From Chloroflexota bacterium (lineage in GTDB: Bacteria > Chloroflexota > Limnocylindria > Limnocylindrales > CSP1-4): a stretch of DNA of 6,389 bases. Location of the stretch: positions 1-6,389 of the forward strand of contig JAKAHL010000124.1 of the NCBI GenBank assembly GCA_021815005.1, in the 5' to 3' direction. The translations under genes and the position numbers were made by a program. Position 1 is the first letter of the stretch. The number at the start of each line of letters is the position of its first letter. Under the pieces are notes generated by a model. The model worked only from the letters and a program-made list of their open reading frames with translations, was not told the DNA's origin and did not search any database. Positions 1 to 6,217 of the stretch are shown here, in pieces.

Positions 1-1
1 G

Positions 2-325
2 GTCACGGTCGAGCGGCGCGGGGGCGTCACCTTCGTCGGCCTCGACGTCGGCTGGAACGTCAACTGCGCGTACTTCGTCTACGGCTACGCCCAGGAGATC
101 GTGCCGCTGCGCGCGCCGATGCGCGACCGGACGCAGCTCGTGACCGTGGCCGGCCACATCAACGAGGCCGGCGACGTGTTCGCGGAGGACTACCCCATGC
201 CGGACGTGGCGGAGGGGGAGGGCGTGGCCATCCTCAACGCCGGCGGCTACCTGCAGGCCATGTCGATGACGCACTGCCTGCGGCCCACGGGCGCCGCGGT
301 GTACCTCGAGCGCCCGGCGGGGTAG
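2..325 (+). CDS. PLP-dependent fold-III decarboxylase (diaminopimelate/ornithine decarboxylase superfamily), C-terminal part
   Basis: The frame is open from the window edge to a TAG at 323-325, giving about 107 residues of a C-terminal beta-barrel domain; the N-terminal PLP-binding barrel lies outside the window. The visible order GHINEAGDVFAEDYPMP, then a GGY motif, then LRP and VYLER matches the end of the LysA/ODC family (G-x-x-C-E-x-x-D, GAY, sm-x-x-YN-x-RP, EVLV). The family decarboxylates meso-diaminopimelate, ornithine, arginine or related amino acids. Two expected features differ: the motif Cys is Asn (codon 161-163), and the YN pair near the C-terminus reads HC (272-277). The substrate is therefore uncertain and I do not assign lysA. 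The gene is followed by fdhD after 11 bases, so the two may be co-transcribed, although no functional link is obvious. A biosynthetic decarboxylase of natural-product or polyamine type is an alternative. Confidence 0.75.
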   Translation, partial: VTVERRGGVTFVGLDVGWNVNCAYFVYGYAQEIVPLRAPMRDRTQLVTVAGHINEAGDVFAEDYPMPDVAEGEGVAILNAGGYLQAMSMTHCLRPTGAAVYLERPAG

Positions 326-336
326 CCTAGCGCTCC

Positions 337-1245
337 ATGACGCCGCGTCCCGCCCCTCACCGGCCGCCCGCCGCCGATCCCCGTGACGGCGGCGGCGCAG
401 CGGAGCCGAGCCTCGAGCGCCGCGCCACCGAGGTGACGGTGCTCGCCGTGCGCGGCGCCGACGCGCGGACTCGTGCGGACCGGCTCGCGGGCGAGGAGCC
501 CATGGCGATCCGCGTCGCCGGCCCGGGCCAGGCGCCGATCGACGTCGCGGTCACGATGCGCACGCCCGGCAACGAGGCGGAGCTGGCGGTGGGGTTCCTG
601 CACGCGGAGGGGCTGATCGACGGCCCGGGCGACGTGGTCGGCGTGGAGCTCGGCGACGCGGGCGCCGTCTCCCGGCCCGATGACGAGGTGCTGGTGCGGC
701 TGCGGCGCCCCTTCGACGCGGCGCGCGTCGCCGAGCGCCACTTCGCCGTCTCGTCGTCCTGCGGCGTGTGCGGCAAGGCGGTCCTCGACGACGTGCGCCT
801 GCGCGCCCGGCCGCTGCCGGACGGTCCCGCCATCGCGCCCGCGGTCCTGTGGTCCCTGCCCGTCCAGCTGCGCTCGGCGCAGGCGGTGTTCGAGGCCACC
901 GGCGGCCTCCACGCCGCGGGCCTGTTCGAGGCCGACGGCAGGCTCCTCGCCGTGCGCGAGGACATCGGCCGCCACAACGCGCTCGACAAGCTGATCGGCA
1001 GCCGCCTGCTGGCAGGCGACCTGCCGCTCCACGGGCGGATCGTGCTGGTGAGCGGCCGCATCGGGTTCGAGCTGGTCCAGAAGGCGGCCGTGGCCGGGGT
1101 GCCGATCCTGGCAGCGGTCTCCGCGCCGTCGGACCTCGCCGTGGACGCGGCGGCAGAGGTCGGCATGACGCTCGTCGGCTTCCTGCGCGGGGACCGGTTC
1201 AACGTGTACACCCGCCCGGACCGGGTGGCCGCCGGGCGGGCGTAG
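337..1245 (+). CDS. fdhD: FdhD, sulfurtransferase required for formate dehydrogenase activation
   Basis: This 302-residue protein is close to the usual family length (E. coli about 277). FdhD takes sulfur from a cysteine desulfurase (IscS in E. coli) and passes it to the bis-MGD molybdenum cofactor, which becomes the sulfido ligand of formate dehydrogenase. Visible family signatures are EEPMAIRV near residue 53, the RTPGNEAELAVGFLHAEGLI block (75-94), the catalytic CGVCG loop with Cys142 and Cys145 (bases 760-774), TGGLHAAGLF (188-197), REDIGRHNALDKLIG (207-221), SGRIGFELVQKA (239-250) and the C-terminal NVYTRP. The ATG at 337 has only a weak purine stretch upstream. The first ~30 residues are a Pro/Ala/Arg-rich extension, so the in-frame GTG at 433 is an alternative start. 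The protein is cytosolic. No formate dehydrogenase gene is in the window, so the partner must lie elsewhere. Confidence 0.96.
   Translation: MTPRPAPHRPPAADPRDGGGAAEPSLERRATEVTVLAVRGADARTRADRLAGEEPMAIRVAGPGQAPIDVAVTMRTPGNEAELAVGFLHAEGLIDGPGDVVGVELGDAGAVSRPDDEVLVRLRRPFDAARVAERHFAVSSSCGVCGKAVLDDVRLRARPLPDGPAIAPAVLWSLPVQLRSAQAVFEATGGLHAAGLFEADGRLLAVREDIGRHNALDKLIGSRLLAGDLPLHGRIVLVSGRIGFELVQKAAVAGVPILAAVSAPSDLAVDAAAEVGMTLVGFLRGDRFNVYTRPDRVAAGRA
1211..1240. terminator. Possible factor-independent hairpin at the end of fdhD, no U-tract
   Basis: CCCGCCCGG (1211-1219) and CCGGGCGGG (1232-1240) form a perfect 9-bp, all-GC inverted repeat with a 12-base loop. It lies inside the last codons of fdhD, ending two bases before the TAG at 1243-1245. 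No T-run follows on either strand, so it is not a classical intrinsic terminator. High-GC bacteria can use such stems without a U-tract, and the convergent gene ends 33 bases away, so a role in separating the two transcripts is possible. Chance occurrence in GC-rich coding DNA is also possible. Confidence 0.25.
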
Positions 1246-1277
1246 GAGCGCGACGACGGCGCGACGGGGCCGCGGCG

Positions 1278-3014
1278 TCAGCCGCCCGGCGCCGCCCGAA
1301 GCGGGAACAGCACGCCCGCGGCCGCCGGGGACGAGGCGCGGGGCGACGCGGGCGCAACGTCAGCGGGCGCGTTGGACGCGCCGGGAGCCGGCGCGGGCGT
1401 GGTCTGCGGGTGCGTCGAGAACGGGGTCGTGAGCGGCAGCACCTGCTCATTGCCGTGGCACGAGGCGCAGAACACCGGCTGGTGGCAGTACGCGCACGCC
1501 GTGTTGCCCTGCTTGCGGATCACCGCCGCGTGGTTCGTCGCCATCTCGTCGTGGTCGACCGTGACCGCGCCCGTGGAGTGGCAGTTCACGCAGTAGTCCT
1601 TGGCGTGGCAGTTGCCGCACGACTGGCCGCCCGGGTCGGTGCTCGTGGCCACGTTCTTGTGGTTGAACACCCAGAGCGCGTCGGTGTGCGTCGAGGGCGG
1701 CGTCCCCAGGGGCAGGCTCGTGACCTGGCCCAGCTGCGGGAAGGTGTGGCAGGTGTCGCAGGTGGACGGGATGGTCTTGTTGGTCACCGCCCCGTTCACC
1801 ACCTCGAAGTGCGCGCCGTCATGGCACCGGAAGCAGCCGGGGAAGTCCAGGTGGCCCAGGTTGTTCGGGTAGGTGTAGGCCGTGACCTTCATCTCGGGCG
1901 TCGCGGTCAGCCGGTAGAGGGTCTTGACCTCTGAGACGGCCTGGTCGATCTGCGTCGCCTTGGACTGGGCCAGCGGCGGGTAGTTCAGCGCGTAGAAGGC
2001 CTTGAGGCCGTTGGCGGCGGCGTCGGCCGCGGCGACGCTCGGGTAGCTGGCCCACAGGATCTGCATCGCCTCCTTCTTGAGGTACGGGAGGGATGCGTCG
2101 ACCGTCCCCGACTGCATCGCCTGGTCGAGGCCGACGCGGGGGTTCGCGATGTCGTGCCCGATGCGGTTGTGGCAGTCGTAGCAGCTCATCGTGGTCTTGA
2201 TCTCGGAGGTCTTGATCGCCGTCACGTCGGGCTGCGCGTTCTCGTGGACGGTGATCTTGTTGAGCGCGATGTACGTGGCGACCGAGCCGTCGGTCTGGGT
2301 GGCCTCCACGAGGTCGATGGTCTGGGCGTGCGGGTCCGTGCTGTAGAAGTTGACCGTCCGCTCCACGTGCCAGTGGACGCTGCGGTTGACGTCGAACGGG
2401 TCGCCGCCCGCGGGCCGGATCATGAGGCCCACGAACTGCGGCGTGTTGGTCGCGTCCTCCGAGTACACGATCTCCGTCTTGAGCGTCGTGACCGCGGTGC
2501 GGGTGACGCCATGGCAGCGCTCGCAGGTGTCGGACGTGGACGGCATGTCGGCATGATCCGGCGGTGGGATCGGGGTGGGGTAGGTGCCGAGCACCACGTC
2601 GATCAGCTGCTTGGTGCCGTTGATCTTGGCCTTGATCCAGCCGATGACGCCCGGCTCCACGTGGCACGCGGCACAGTCCACGCTCTTGTGCGGGCCGGCC
2701 TCGTACGCCTGGAGCTCGGGGGCCATCGTGTGGCACCGGCCGCAGAAGTCCGCGGTCTCGGTCCAGCCGATGAGCGTCACCGTGGTGTAGGCCGCCGCGA
2801 AGCCGCCGATCCCGAGCACGAGCAGGAGCGCGAACATACCGCGCCTGGAGCCTGGCAGGCGGACATGCCGGCCGCGCAGGTAGAACGGGTTCCGCCTCCT
2901 GGGTTGCTGGGCAGGGCTGTCCGGCGCGGACGGAGGCGCGCTCCCGGCGCCGTCCGGTGCGGCGTCGGGTGCGGCCTGCGGCTGGGGCGCGGCGGGCTCG
3001 ACGGTGTCGCTCAT
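1278..3014 (-). CDS. Membrane-anchored decaheme c-type cytochrome, NapC/NirT-type N-terminus with C-terminal tetraheme extension
   Basis: This 578-residue protein has twenty cysteines, all in ten CXXCH motifs at residues 91, 114, 164, 278, 394, 419, 466, 475, 507 and 516. Residues 1-58 are a Pro/Ala-rich cytoplasmic tail ending in a basic stretch; 59-80 form one membrane anchor; the rest should be outside the membrane. FCGRCHTM...CAACHVEPG followed by KAKINGTKQL is the NapC/NirT pattern of quinol-oxidising cytochromes. The VHWH segment (213-216), CYDCHNR (278-284) and GCFRCHDGAHF (393-403) recall longer NapC-like cytochromes such as ImcH of Geobacter (comparison from memory). Residues 169-277 carry no heme. 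Hemes 7-10 form two CXXCHx4CXXCH pairs, followed by a Pro/Ala tail. Fourteen further extracytoplasmic His residues could act as distal ligands. Inferred role: oxidising menaquinol and passing electrons to a periplasmic or extracellular acceptor. SD GAGGGG precedes the ATG; it is the last gene of the maturation operon, 16 bases after resA. Confidence 0.93.
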   Translation of the reverse strand: MSDTVEPAAPQPQAAPDAAPDGAGSAPPSAPDSPAQQPRRRNPFYLRGRHVRLPGSRRGMFALLLVLGIGGFAAAYTTVTLIGWTETADFCGRCHTMAPELQAYEAGPHKSVDCAACHVEPGVIGWIKAKINGTKQLIDVVLGTYPTPIPPPDHADMPSTSDTCERCHGVTRTAVTTLKTEIVYSEDATNTPQFVGLMIRPAGGDPFDVNRSVHWHVERTVNFYSTDPHAQTIDLVEATQTDGSVATYIALNKITVHENAQPDVTAIKTSEIKTTMSCYDCHNRIGHDIANPRVGLDQAMQSGTVDASLPYLKKEAMQILWASYPSVAAADAAANGLKAFYALNYPPLAQSKATQIDQAVSEVKTLYRLTATPEMKVTAYTYPNNLGHLDFPGCFRCHDGAHFEVVNGAVTNKTIPSTCDTCHTFPQLGQVTSLPLGTPPSTHTDALWVFNHKNVATSTDPGGQSCGNCHAKDYCVNCHSTGAVTVDHDEMATNHAAVIRKQGNTACAYCHQPVFCASCHGNEQVLPLTTPFSTHPQTTPAPAPGASNAPADVAPASPRASSPAAAGVLFPLRAAPGG

Positions 3015-3017
3015 GAA

Positions 3018-3023
3018 CCCCTC
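3018..3023 (-). promoter_or_regulatory. Ribosome binding site of the decaheme cytochrome gene
   Basis: GAGGGG on the minus strand lies 3 bases before the ATG (3012-3014) and within the 16-base gap after the resA stop codon. It supports this ATG as the start. The close spacing suggests translation coupled to the upstream gene. Confidence 0.6.
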
Positions 3024-3030
3024 GGAGAGC

Positions 3031-3648
3031 CTAGTGGCCCAGGATTCCCTGGATCTCGCTGTCGATGGTGGCGGGGTCGAGGGCGCCGAGCTTGACGTCC
3101 TTGATCTTGCCGTCGGCGCCGATGAAGAAGTGGGTCGGGATCCCCATGGTCCGGTACTGGCTCGCGATGACGGTGTTCTGGTCCACGGCGATCGGGAACG
3201 TGAGGCCGGCCCGCTGCGCGTAGCTCTGGATGTCGCTGGGCGACTCGCTGATGAACACCGCGACCACGCTGAGACCCTGGGCCTGGTACTTCTGGTAGGC
3301 GGCCTCCACGTCGGGGGCCTCCGACCGGCAGTCCGGGCACCACGACGCCCCGAACGTGAGCCACAGCGGCTTCCCGAGGTAGCTGGCGAGGCTGATGGTC
3401 TTGCCGTCGTAGGTGGTCGCGGTGAAGCCGGGCGGTGTGGAGCCCGCCACGGGCGCCGCGTTGGCGACGCTGCCCGTCAGGCTGACCTGGCTCACACCGC
3501 TGCTCTGGCCGATGCCGCCCCCGCCCATCAGGAGCGCGGCGGCGGCGATGGCGGCCACGGTCACCGCCAGGACGATGACCGTCTGCAGCCGCCCGGCGAC
3601 CCGGCCCCTCCCCGGGGCGCCGCCGGCCGCCGTCTCTGCTGCGTCCAT
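3031..3648 (-). CDS. resA: ResA/TlpA-like membrane-anchored thiol-disulfide oxidoreductase for cytochrome c maturation
   Basis: This 205-residue protein has a short cytoplasmic N-terminus, one membrane anchor at about residues 22-41, a Gly/Ser-rich linker, and a thioredoxin-like domain from about 72 to the end. The active site is WCPDC (Cys104, Cys107) after the strand LWLTFGAS. The cis-proline is Pro171 in MGIPTHFF. Glu110, three residues after the second Cys, is placed like the conserved active-site Glu of Bacillus ResA. In System II the protein reduces the disulfide of apocytochrome CXXCH sites so heme can be attached, using electrons from CcdA. Usual active sites are CEPC (ResA) or CxPC (TlpA); here proline is second and Asp third. 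Position between ccsB and a ten-heme cytochrome supports the role. An in-frame TGA just upstream makes the ATG at 3648 the first possible ATG; AAGGGAG lies 12 bases before it. A general peroxiredoxin/AhpC-TSA protein is a less likely alternative. Confidence 0.9.
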   Translation of the reverse strand: MDAAETAAGGAPGRGRVAGRLQTVIVLAVTVAAIAAAALLMGGGGIGQSSGVSQVSLTGSVANAAPVAGSTPPGFTATTYDGKTISLASYLGKPLWLTFGASWCPDCRSEAPDVEAAYQKYQAQGLSVVAVFISESPSDIQSYAQRAGLTFPIAVDQNTVIASQYRTMGIPTHFFIGADGKIKDVKLGALDPATIDSEIQGILGH

Positions 3649-3660
3649 GTGTGCTCAGTG

Positions 3661-3667
3661 CTCCCTT
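3661..3667 (-). promoter_or_regulatory. Probable ribosome binding site of the resA-like gene
   Basis: AAGGGAG on the minus strand lies in the 25-base gap after the ccsB stop and 12 bases before the ATG at 3646-3648. The spacing is longer than usual, so initiation may be weaker than at resB and ccsB. Confidence 0.45.
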
Positions 3668-3673
3668 CGCGGC

Positions 3674-4567
3674 CTAGTTCATGGTGTTCAGGCCGGAGTA
3701 GCTGTGAAGCCCGCCGAAGAACAGGTTGCCGAAGTAGGTGAACAGGACCGCGGCGAAGCCGAGGATCAGCAGCCAGGCGGCTCGCGAGCCGCGCCAGCCG
3801 CGGACGACGCGGGCGTGGAGGTAGGCGCCGTACATGAGCCAGGTGACCAGCGATGCGGTCTCCTTGGGGTCCCAGCTCCAGTAGGTGCCCCAGGCCGTGT
3901 TGGCCCAGACCGCGCCGAGGATGATGGTGAGGGTCAGGAACGGGTAGCCCACCACCACCGCTCGGTAGCCGATCTCGTCCAGGACCTGCGGCTTGGGCAG
4001 GCCCCAGCGCCCGCCCTCGGGCTGGAGGAGATACAGGAGCGCGGCGCCGAACGCGATGGAGAAGGAGCCGTAGGCCACGATCGCCACGGCGACGTGGACG
4101 GTCAGGAGCAGGTTGTTCTGGAGGGCGGGGACGAGCGGCTCGATCGTGGACGGGATGGTGGAGGCGTACCACATCATCGCCAGCGCCACCGGCAGCGCGA
4201 CCAGGGCGAGGATCCGCTGGTGGTACTTCCGCTCGAAGTACATGTAGGAGAGCATGGTGCCGAACGCGAACGCGAGCGAGAACTCGTACATGTTCGCGAA
4301 CGGGCCGTGGCCGGTGGCGATGGCCCTGAAGACGAGCCCGGCCAGGAGTGCGACCGTGGCCAGCCAGCCGAGCATCGTGGCGTAGCGGCCGATGGCCGCC
4401 GTGCGCGGCCCGGACACGAAGCCGAGGGCGCCGCTCGTGGTGGGCACGCCAGCGGTCTGCACGCGTGCGGCGCGCAGGCCAGAGAGCGCGTAGAGGGCGT
4501 AGCAGACCATCGCCAGCGCGGTGCTCAGGCCGGCGGCCACGAAGGCGTATCCGGACATCTTGTCCAT
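3674..4567 (-). CDS. ccsB: CcsB/CcsA (ResC) heme handling and ligation protein of System II cytochrome c biogenesis
   Basis: This 297-residue polytopic protein has about eight hydrophobic segments. It carries the tryptophan-rich WWD signature of heme-handling proteins at residues 221-244 (bases 3836-3907), containing WANTAWGTYWSWDPKET. Four histidines sit at family positions: His87 in GHGPFANMYE, His158 in LLTVHVAVAIVAYGSF, His251 in MYGAYLHAR and His288 in GLHSYSG. In characterised CcsBA proteins such histidines form a transmembrane pair and an external pair that ligate heme during export. With ResB it forms the cytochrome c synthetase that moves heme across the membrane and joins it to reduced CXXCH sites. 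It begins 15 bases after resB with GGGAGGT directly after the resB stop. A start at Met4 is possible but the ATG at 4567 fits the SD spacing. Length is typical of the unfused CcsA/CcsB form of Gram-positive-type bacteria. Confidence 0.95.
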   Translation of the reverse strand: MDKMSGYAFVAAGLSTALAMVCYALYALSGLRAARVQTAGVPTTSGALGFVSGPRTAAIGRYATMLGWLATVALLAGLVFRAIATGHGPFANMYEFSLAFAFGTMLSYMYFERKYHQRILALVALPVALAMMWYASTIPSTIEPLVPALQNNLLLTVHVAVAIVAYGSFSIAFGAALLYLLQPEGGRWGLPKPQVLDEIGYRAVVVGYPFLTLTIILGAVWANTAWGTYWSWDPKETASLVTWLMYGAYLHARVVRGWRGSRAAWLLILGFAAVLFTYFGNLFFGGLHSYSGLNTMN

Positions 4568-4575
4568 CAGTGGTG

Positions 4576-4582
4576 ACCTCCC
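4576..4582 (-). promoter_or_regulatory. Ribosome binding site of ccsB abutting the resB stop codon
   Basis: GGGAGGT on the minus strand follows the TGA of resB (4583-4585) without a gap and is 8 bases from the ccsB ATG. A ribosome ending on resB would stop almost on this site, which favours coupled translation of the two partner subunits. Confidence 0.75.
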
Positions 4583-6202
4583 TCAGCCCTGCGCCGGCGT
4601 CTGCAGCGCCGCGCGGATATCGGTGACCAGATCGTCAAAGTCGGTGCCCAGCGCCGCGTCGCGTCGCCCGAGGCTGGCCACGGAGAGCACGGACGTGGCG
4701 CCCCGCGACGAGATTCGCGCCCACACCCGCCGCTGCGGGAGCAGGAAGATCAGCGTGAACCCCCCGAACAGGAGGAGCGCGCCGAGCCAGATCAGGATCT
4801 GCCCCGGGTCGCGGTTGATGCTCAGCAGCGTGTACTGCGACTCGCGGTCGAAGGTGACAGTGTAGTTGCCCATCGTCTGGGCCTTGCCCTGGTTGATCAC
4901 CTGGTCGGCGATCGTCGAGTTGTTGGCGGCGCTGACCAGGACCGCGCGCACCTGTCCCGGCTGGATCGTCGTGTCCGACGTGCCCGTTGTCCCGAACACG
5001 TAGAGCACGTCGCTGGCGCCCGGGATCTGGATCGTGCCCGCATCGCGCCCCGACCCGTCTCCGGCCGTCTGGTCGAGCGGCAGGCCCTGGCTGTAGACGA
5101 CGTTGCCCTGCGCGTCCTTGACCGTCATCACCACGGCCTGGCCGTACGCCTTCTGGTAGTACGTGGCGCCGTTGTAGGTGAGCGGATCGTTCACGCGGAT
5201 GGTCTGCGCCGCGACCAGGGCCCCGTCCTTGTACAGCTCCACCTTGCTCGCGTAGTCCGAGGGGACGTCCGCCACCGTCGTGTACCAGGTGTCGGTGAAG
5301 GTGACGAGCTTCATGGCCAGGCCGGACTCGGTGCCGGTGGGGATGGTGCTGCCCTCGGCGATGACGAACGACGGGTTTCGGTAGCCGAATGTCGTGCCGA
5401 TGATCGCGCCGGCCAAGATCAGGACCAGCGAGATATGGCCCGCCAGCGACGCGAAGGCGACGAAGCGGAAGCGGTCGGCGTACAGGTGGACCGTCCCGTC
5501 GCTCTGGGTGAGGATCCGGTAGTGCCGGTTCCGGAAGATGGTCCGCACGGTGGCCAGCGTCTCGTCAGCGGTGGCGTGCACCACCACGGACTCGTGCTGC
5601 GGCGCGTGCTCGAAGAAGCTCGCCCCCACGTCCACGCGAGGCTTGGTGGCGGTCCGCCACACGCCCGGGATCCGGTGGGCGGTGCAGGCGACCAGGCTGA
5701 TCACCAGTCCCGCCACCAGCACCCGGAAGAGCAGCGAGTTGAAGACGTTGAACAGGCCGAGCGTGTCCGTCGCGAGCACGAGGACCCCCAGGGCCGCCAC
5801 CGCGACACCCGTGCCCAGCTCCCACGTGAGCTCGCCTCGCTTCGAGAAGCGGTGGAGCCCGTAGGCCAGCATGGCGATGCCGGCGATCAGGGTGACGGCG
5901 CCGGGCCCGGCGACCATGACGTTCGTCCAGCCGCCGTAGCGGGGCTGGATCATGCTCAGGAACTCGGCGCGCATGGCCGAGTCGCCCGCCTGGTCGGCCG
6001 TGATCTGGATGATCAGCGACCCCGCCAGGCTGAGCAGGGCGAGGACCATCATCAGGACCATCGCCACGCGCATTGAGGTGAGCAGGTGCCACAGGCCCTC
6101 GAGCCCGGCATCGACATAGTCCATCAGGCCTGCGCTGGCCGCCGTCTGGCCGGGCGCGACCGCCGTCGGACGAAGCGGCGGAGTGCGAACCTCGTGGGTC
6201 AT
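4583..6202 (-). CDS. resB: ResB, System II cytochrome c biogenesis protein (partner of CcsB)
   Basis: This 539-residue membrane protein has a cytoplasmic N-terminus, then TM1 (about 45-66, ending in the GSLIIQ motif, like the family GTLIPQ). Further hydrophobic segments lie at about 98-117, 128-146 and 156-175, the last matching the LGLFDVYHSWWF...CT-R block as LGLFNVFNSLLFR...VACTAHR. TM at 247-271 contains His256 (AGHISLVLILAG). A large external domain spans about 272-467, a last TM 468-488, and a cytoplasmic tail follows. Cys173 is the only cysteine and corresponds in context to the cysteine reported to bind heme in Bacillus ResB. ResB works with CcsB as heme exporter and lyase. Two hydrophobic segments (98-146) look extra relative to the usual four-TM plan. 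The ATG at 6202 is supported by GGGAGGT right after the ccdA stop. Confidence 0.95.
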   Translation of the reverse strand: MTHEVRTPPLRPTAVAPGQTAASAGLMDYVDAGLEGLWHLLTSMRVAMVLMMVLALLSLAGSLIIQITADQAGDSAMRAEFLSMIQPRYGGWTNVMVAGPGAVTLIAGIAMLAYGLHRFSKRGELTWELGTGVAVAALGVLVLATDTLGLFNVFNSLLFRVLVAGLVISLVACTAHRIPGVWRTATKPRVDVGASFFEHAPQHESVVVHATADETLATVRTIFRNRHYRILTQSDGTVHLYADRFRFVAFASLAGHISLVLILAGAIIGTTFGYRNPSFVIAEGSTIPTGTESGLAMKLVTFTDTWYTTVADVPSDYASKVELYKDGALVAAQTIRVNDPLTYNGATYYQKAYGQAVVMTVKDAQGNVVYSQGLPLDQTAGDGSGRDAGTIQIPGASDVLYVFGTTGTSDTTIQPGQVRAVLVSAANNSTIADQVINQGKAQTMGNYTVTFDRESQYTLLSINRDPGQILIWLGALLLFGGFTLIFLLPQRRVWARISSRGATSVLSVASLGRRDAALGTDFDDLVTDIRAALQTPAQG

Positions 6203-6210
6203 CTCCGGCG

Positions 6211-6217
6211 ACCTCCC
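6211..6217 (-). promoter_or_regulatory. Ribosome binding site of resB overlapping the ccdA stop codon
   Basis: TAGGGAGGT on the minus strand merges the ccdA stop (6217-6219) with the Shine-Dalgarno GGGAGGT; the ATG follows after 8 bases. The 11-base core GGGAGGTCGCC nearly repeats the ccsB site (GGGAGGTCACC). Termination-reinitiation coupling is likely. Confidence 0.75.

Noticed and set aside
247..1211. Two minus-strand open frames opposite fdhD
   Set aside because: fdhD has all family motifs in frame; the antisense frames show none and have shadow-type composition.
1372..1872. Tandem CXXCH codons giving repeated GTGGCA-type patterns that could look like a DNA repeat array
   Set aside because: The recurrences follow the protein heme motifs and are irregularly spaced; not a CRISPR or DNA-level repeat.
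768..1934. Long plus-strand open frame of 388 codons
   Set aside because: It covers the end of fdhD and runs antisense to the cytochrome; the translation is Arg/Ala/Gly-rich with no recognisable domain, typical of a high-GC frame shadow.
1819..2736. Minus-strand frame of 305 codons in another phase of the cytochrome gene
   Set aside because: It is the cytochrome sequence read out of frame; its Arg/Pro-rich product lacks CXXCH motifs.
2154..3095. Plus-strand open frame of 313 codons opposite the cytochrome gene
   Set aside because: Antisense to a gene with ten clear heme motifs; low-complexity Val/Gly/Arg composition and no motif.
3649..3663. Small direct repeat GAGCAC-T-GAGCAC before the resA start
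   Set aside because: Two 6-base copies only; too short to support an operator or other site.
3413..4576. Plus-strand open frame of 387 codons opposite resA and ccsB
   Set aside because: Antisense to two well-supported genes; composition rich in Gly, Glu, Arg and His, with no family signature.
5435..6076. Plus-strand open frame of 213 codons opposite resB
   Set aside because: Shadow of the ResB reading frame with biased His/Gly/Arg composition and no domain.
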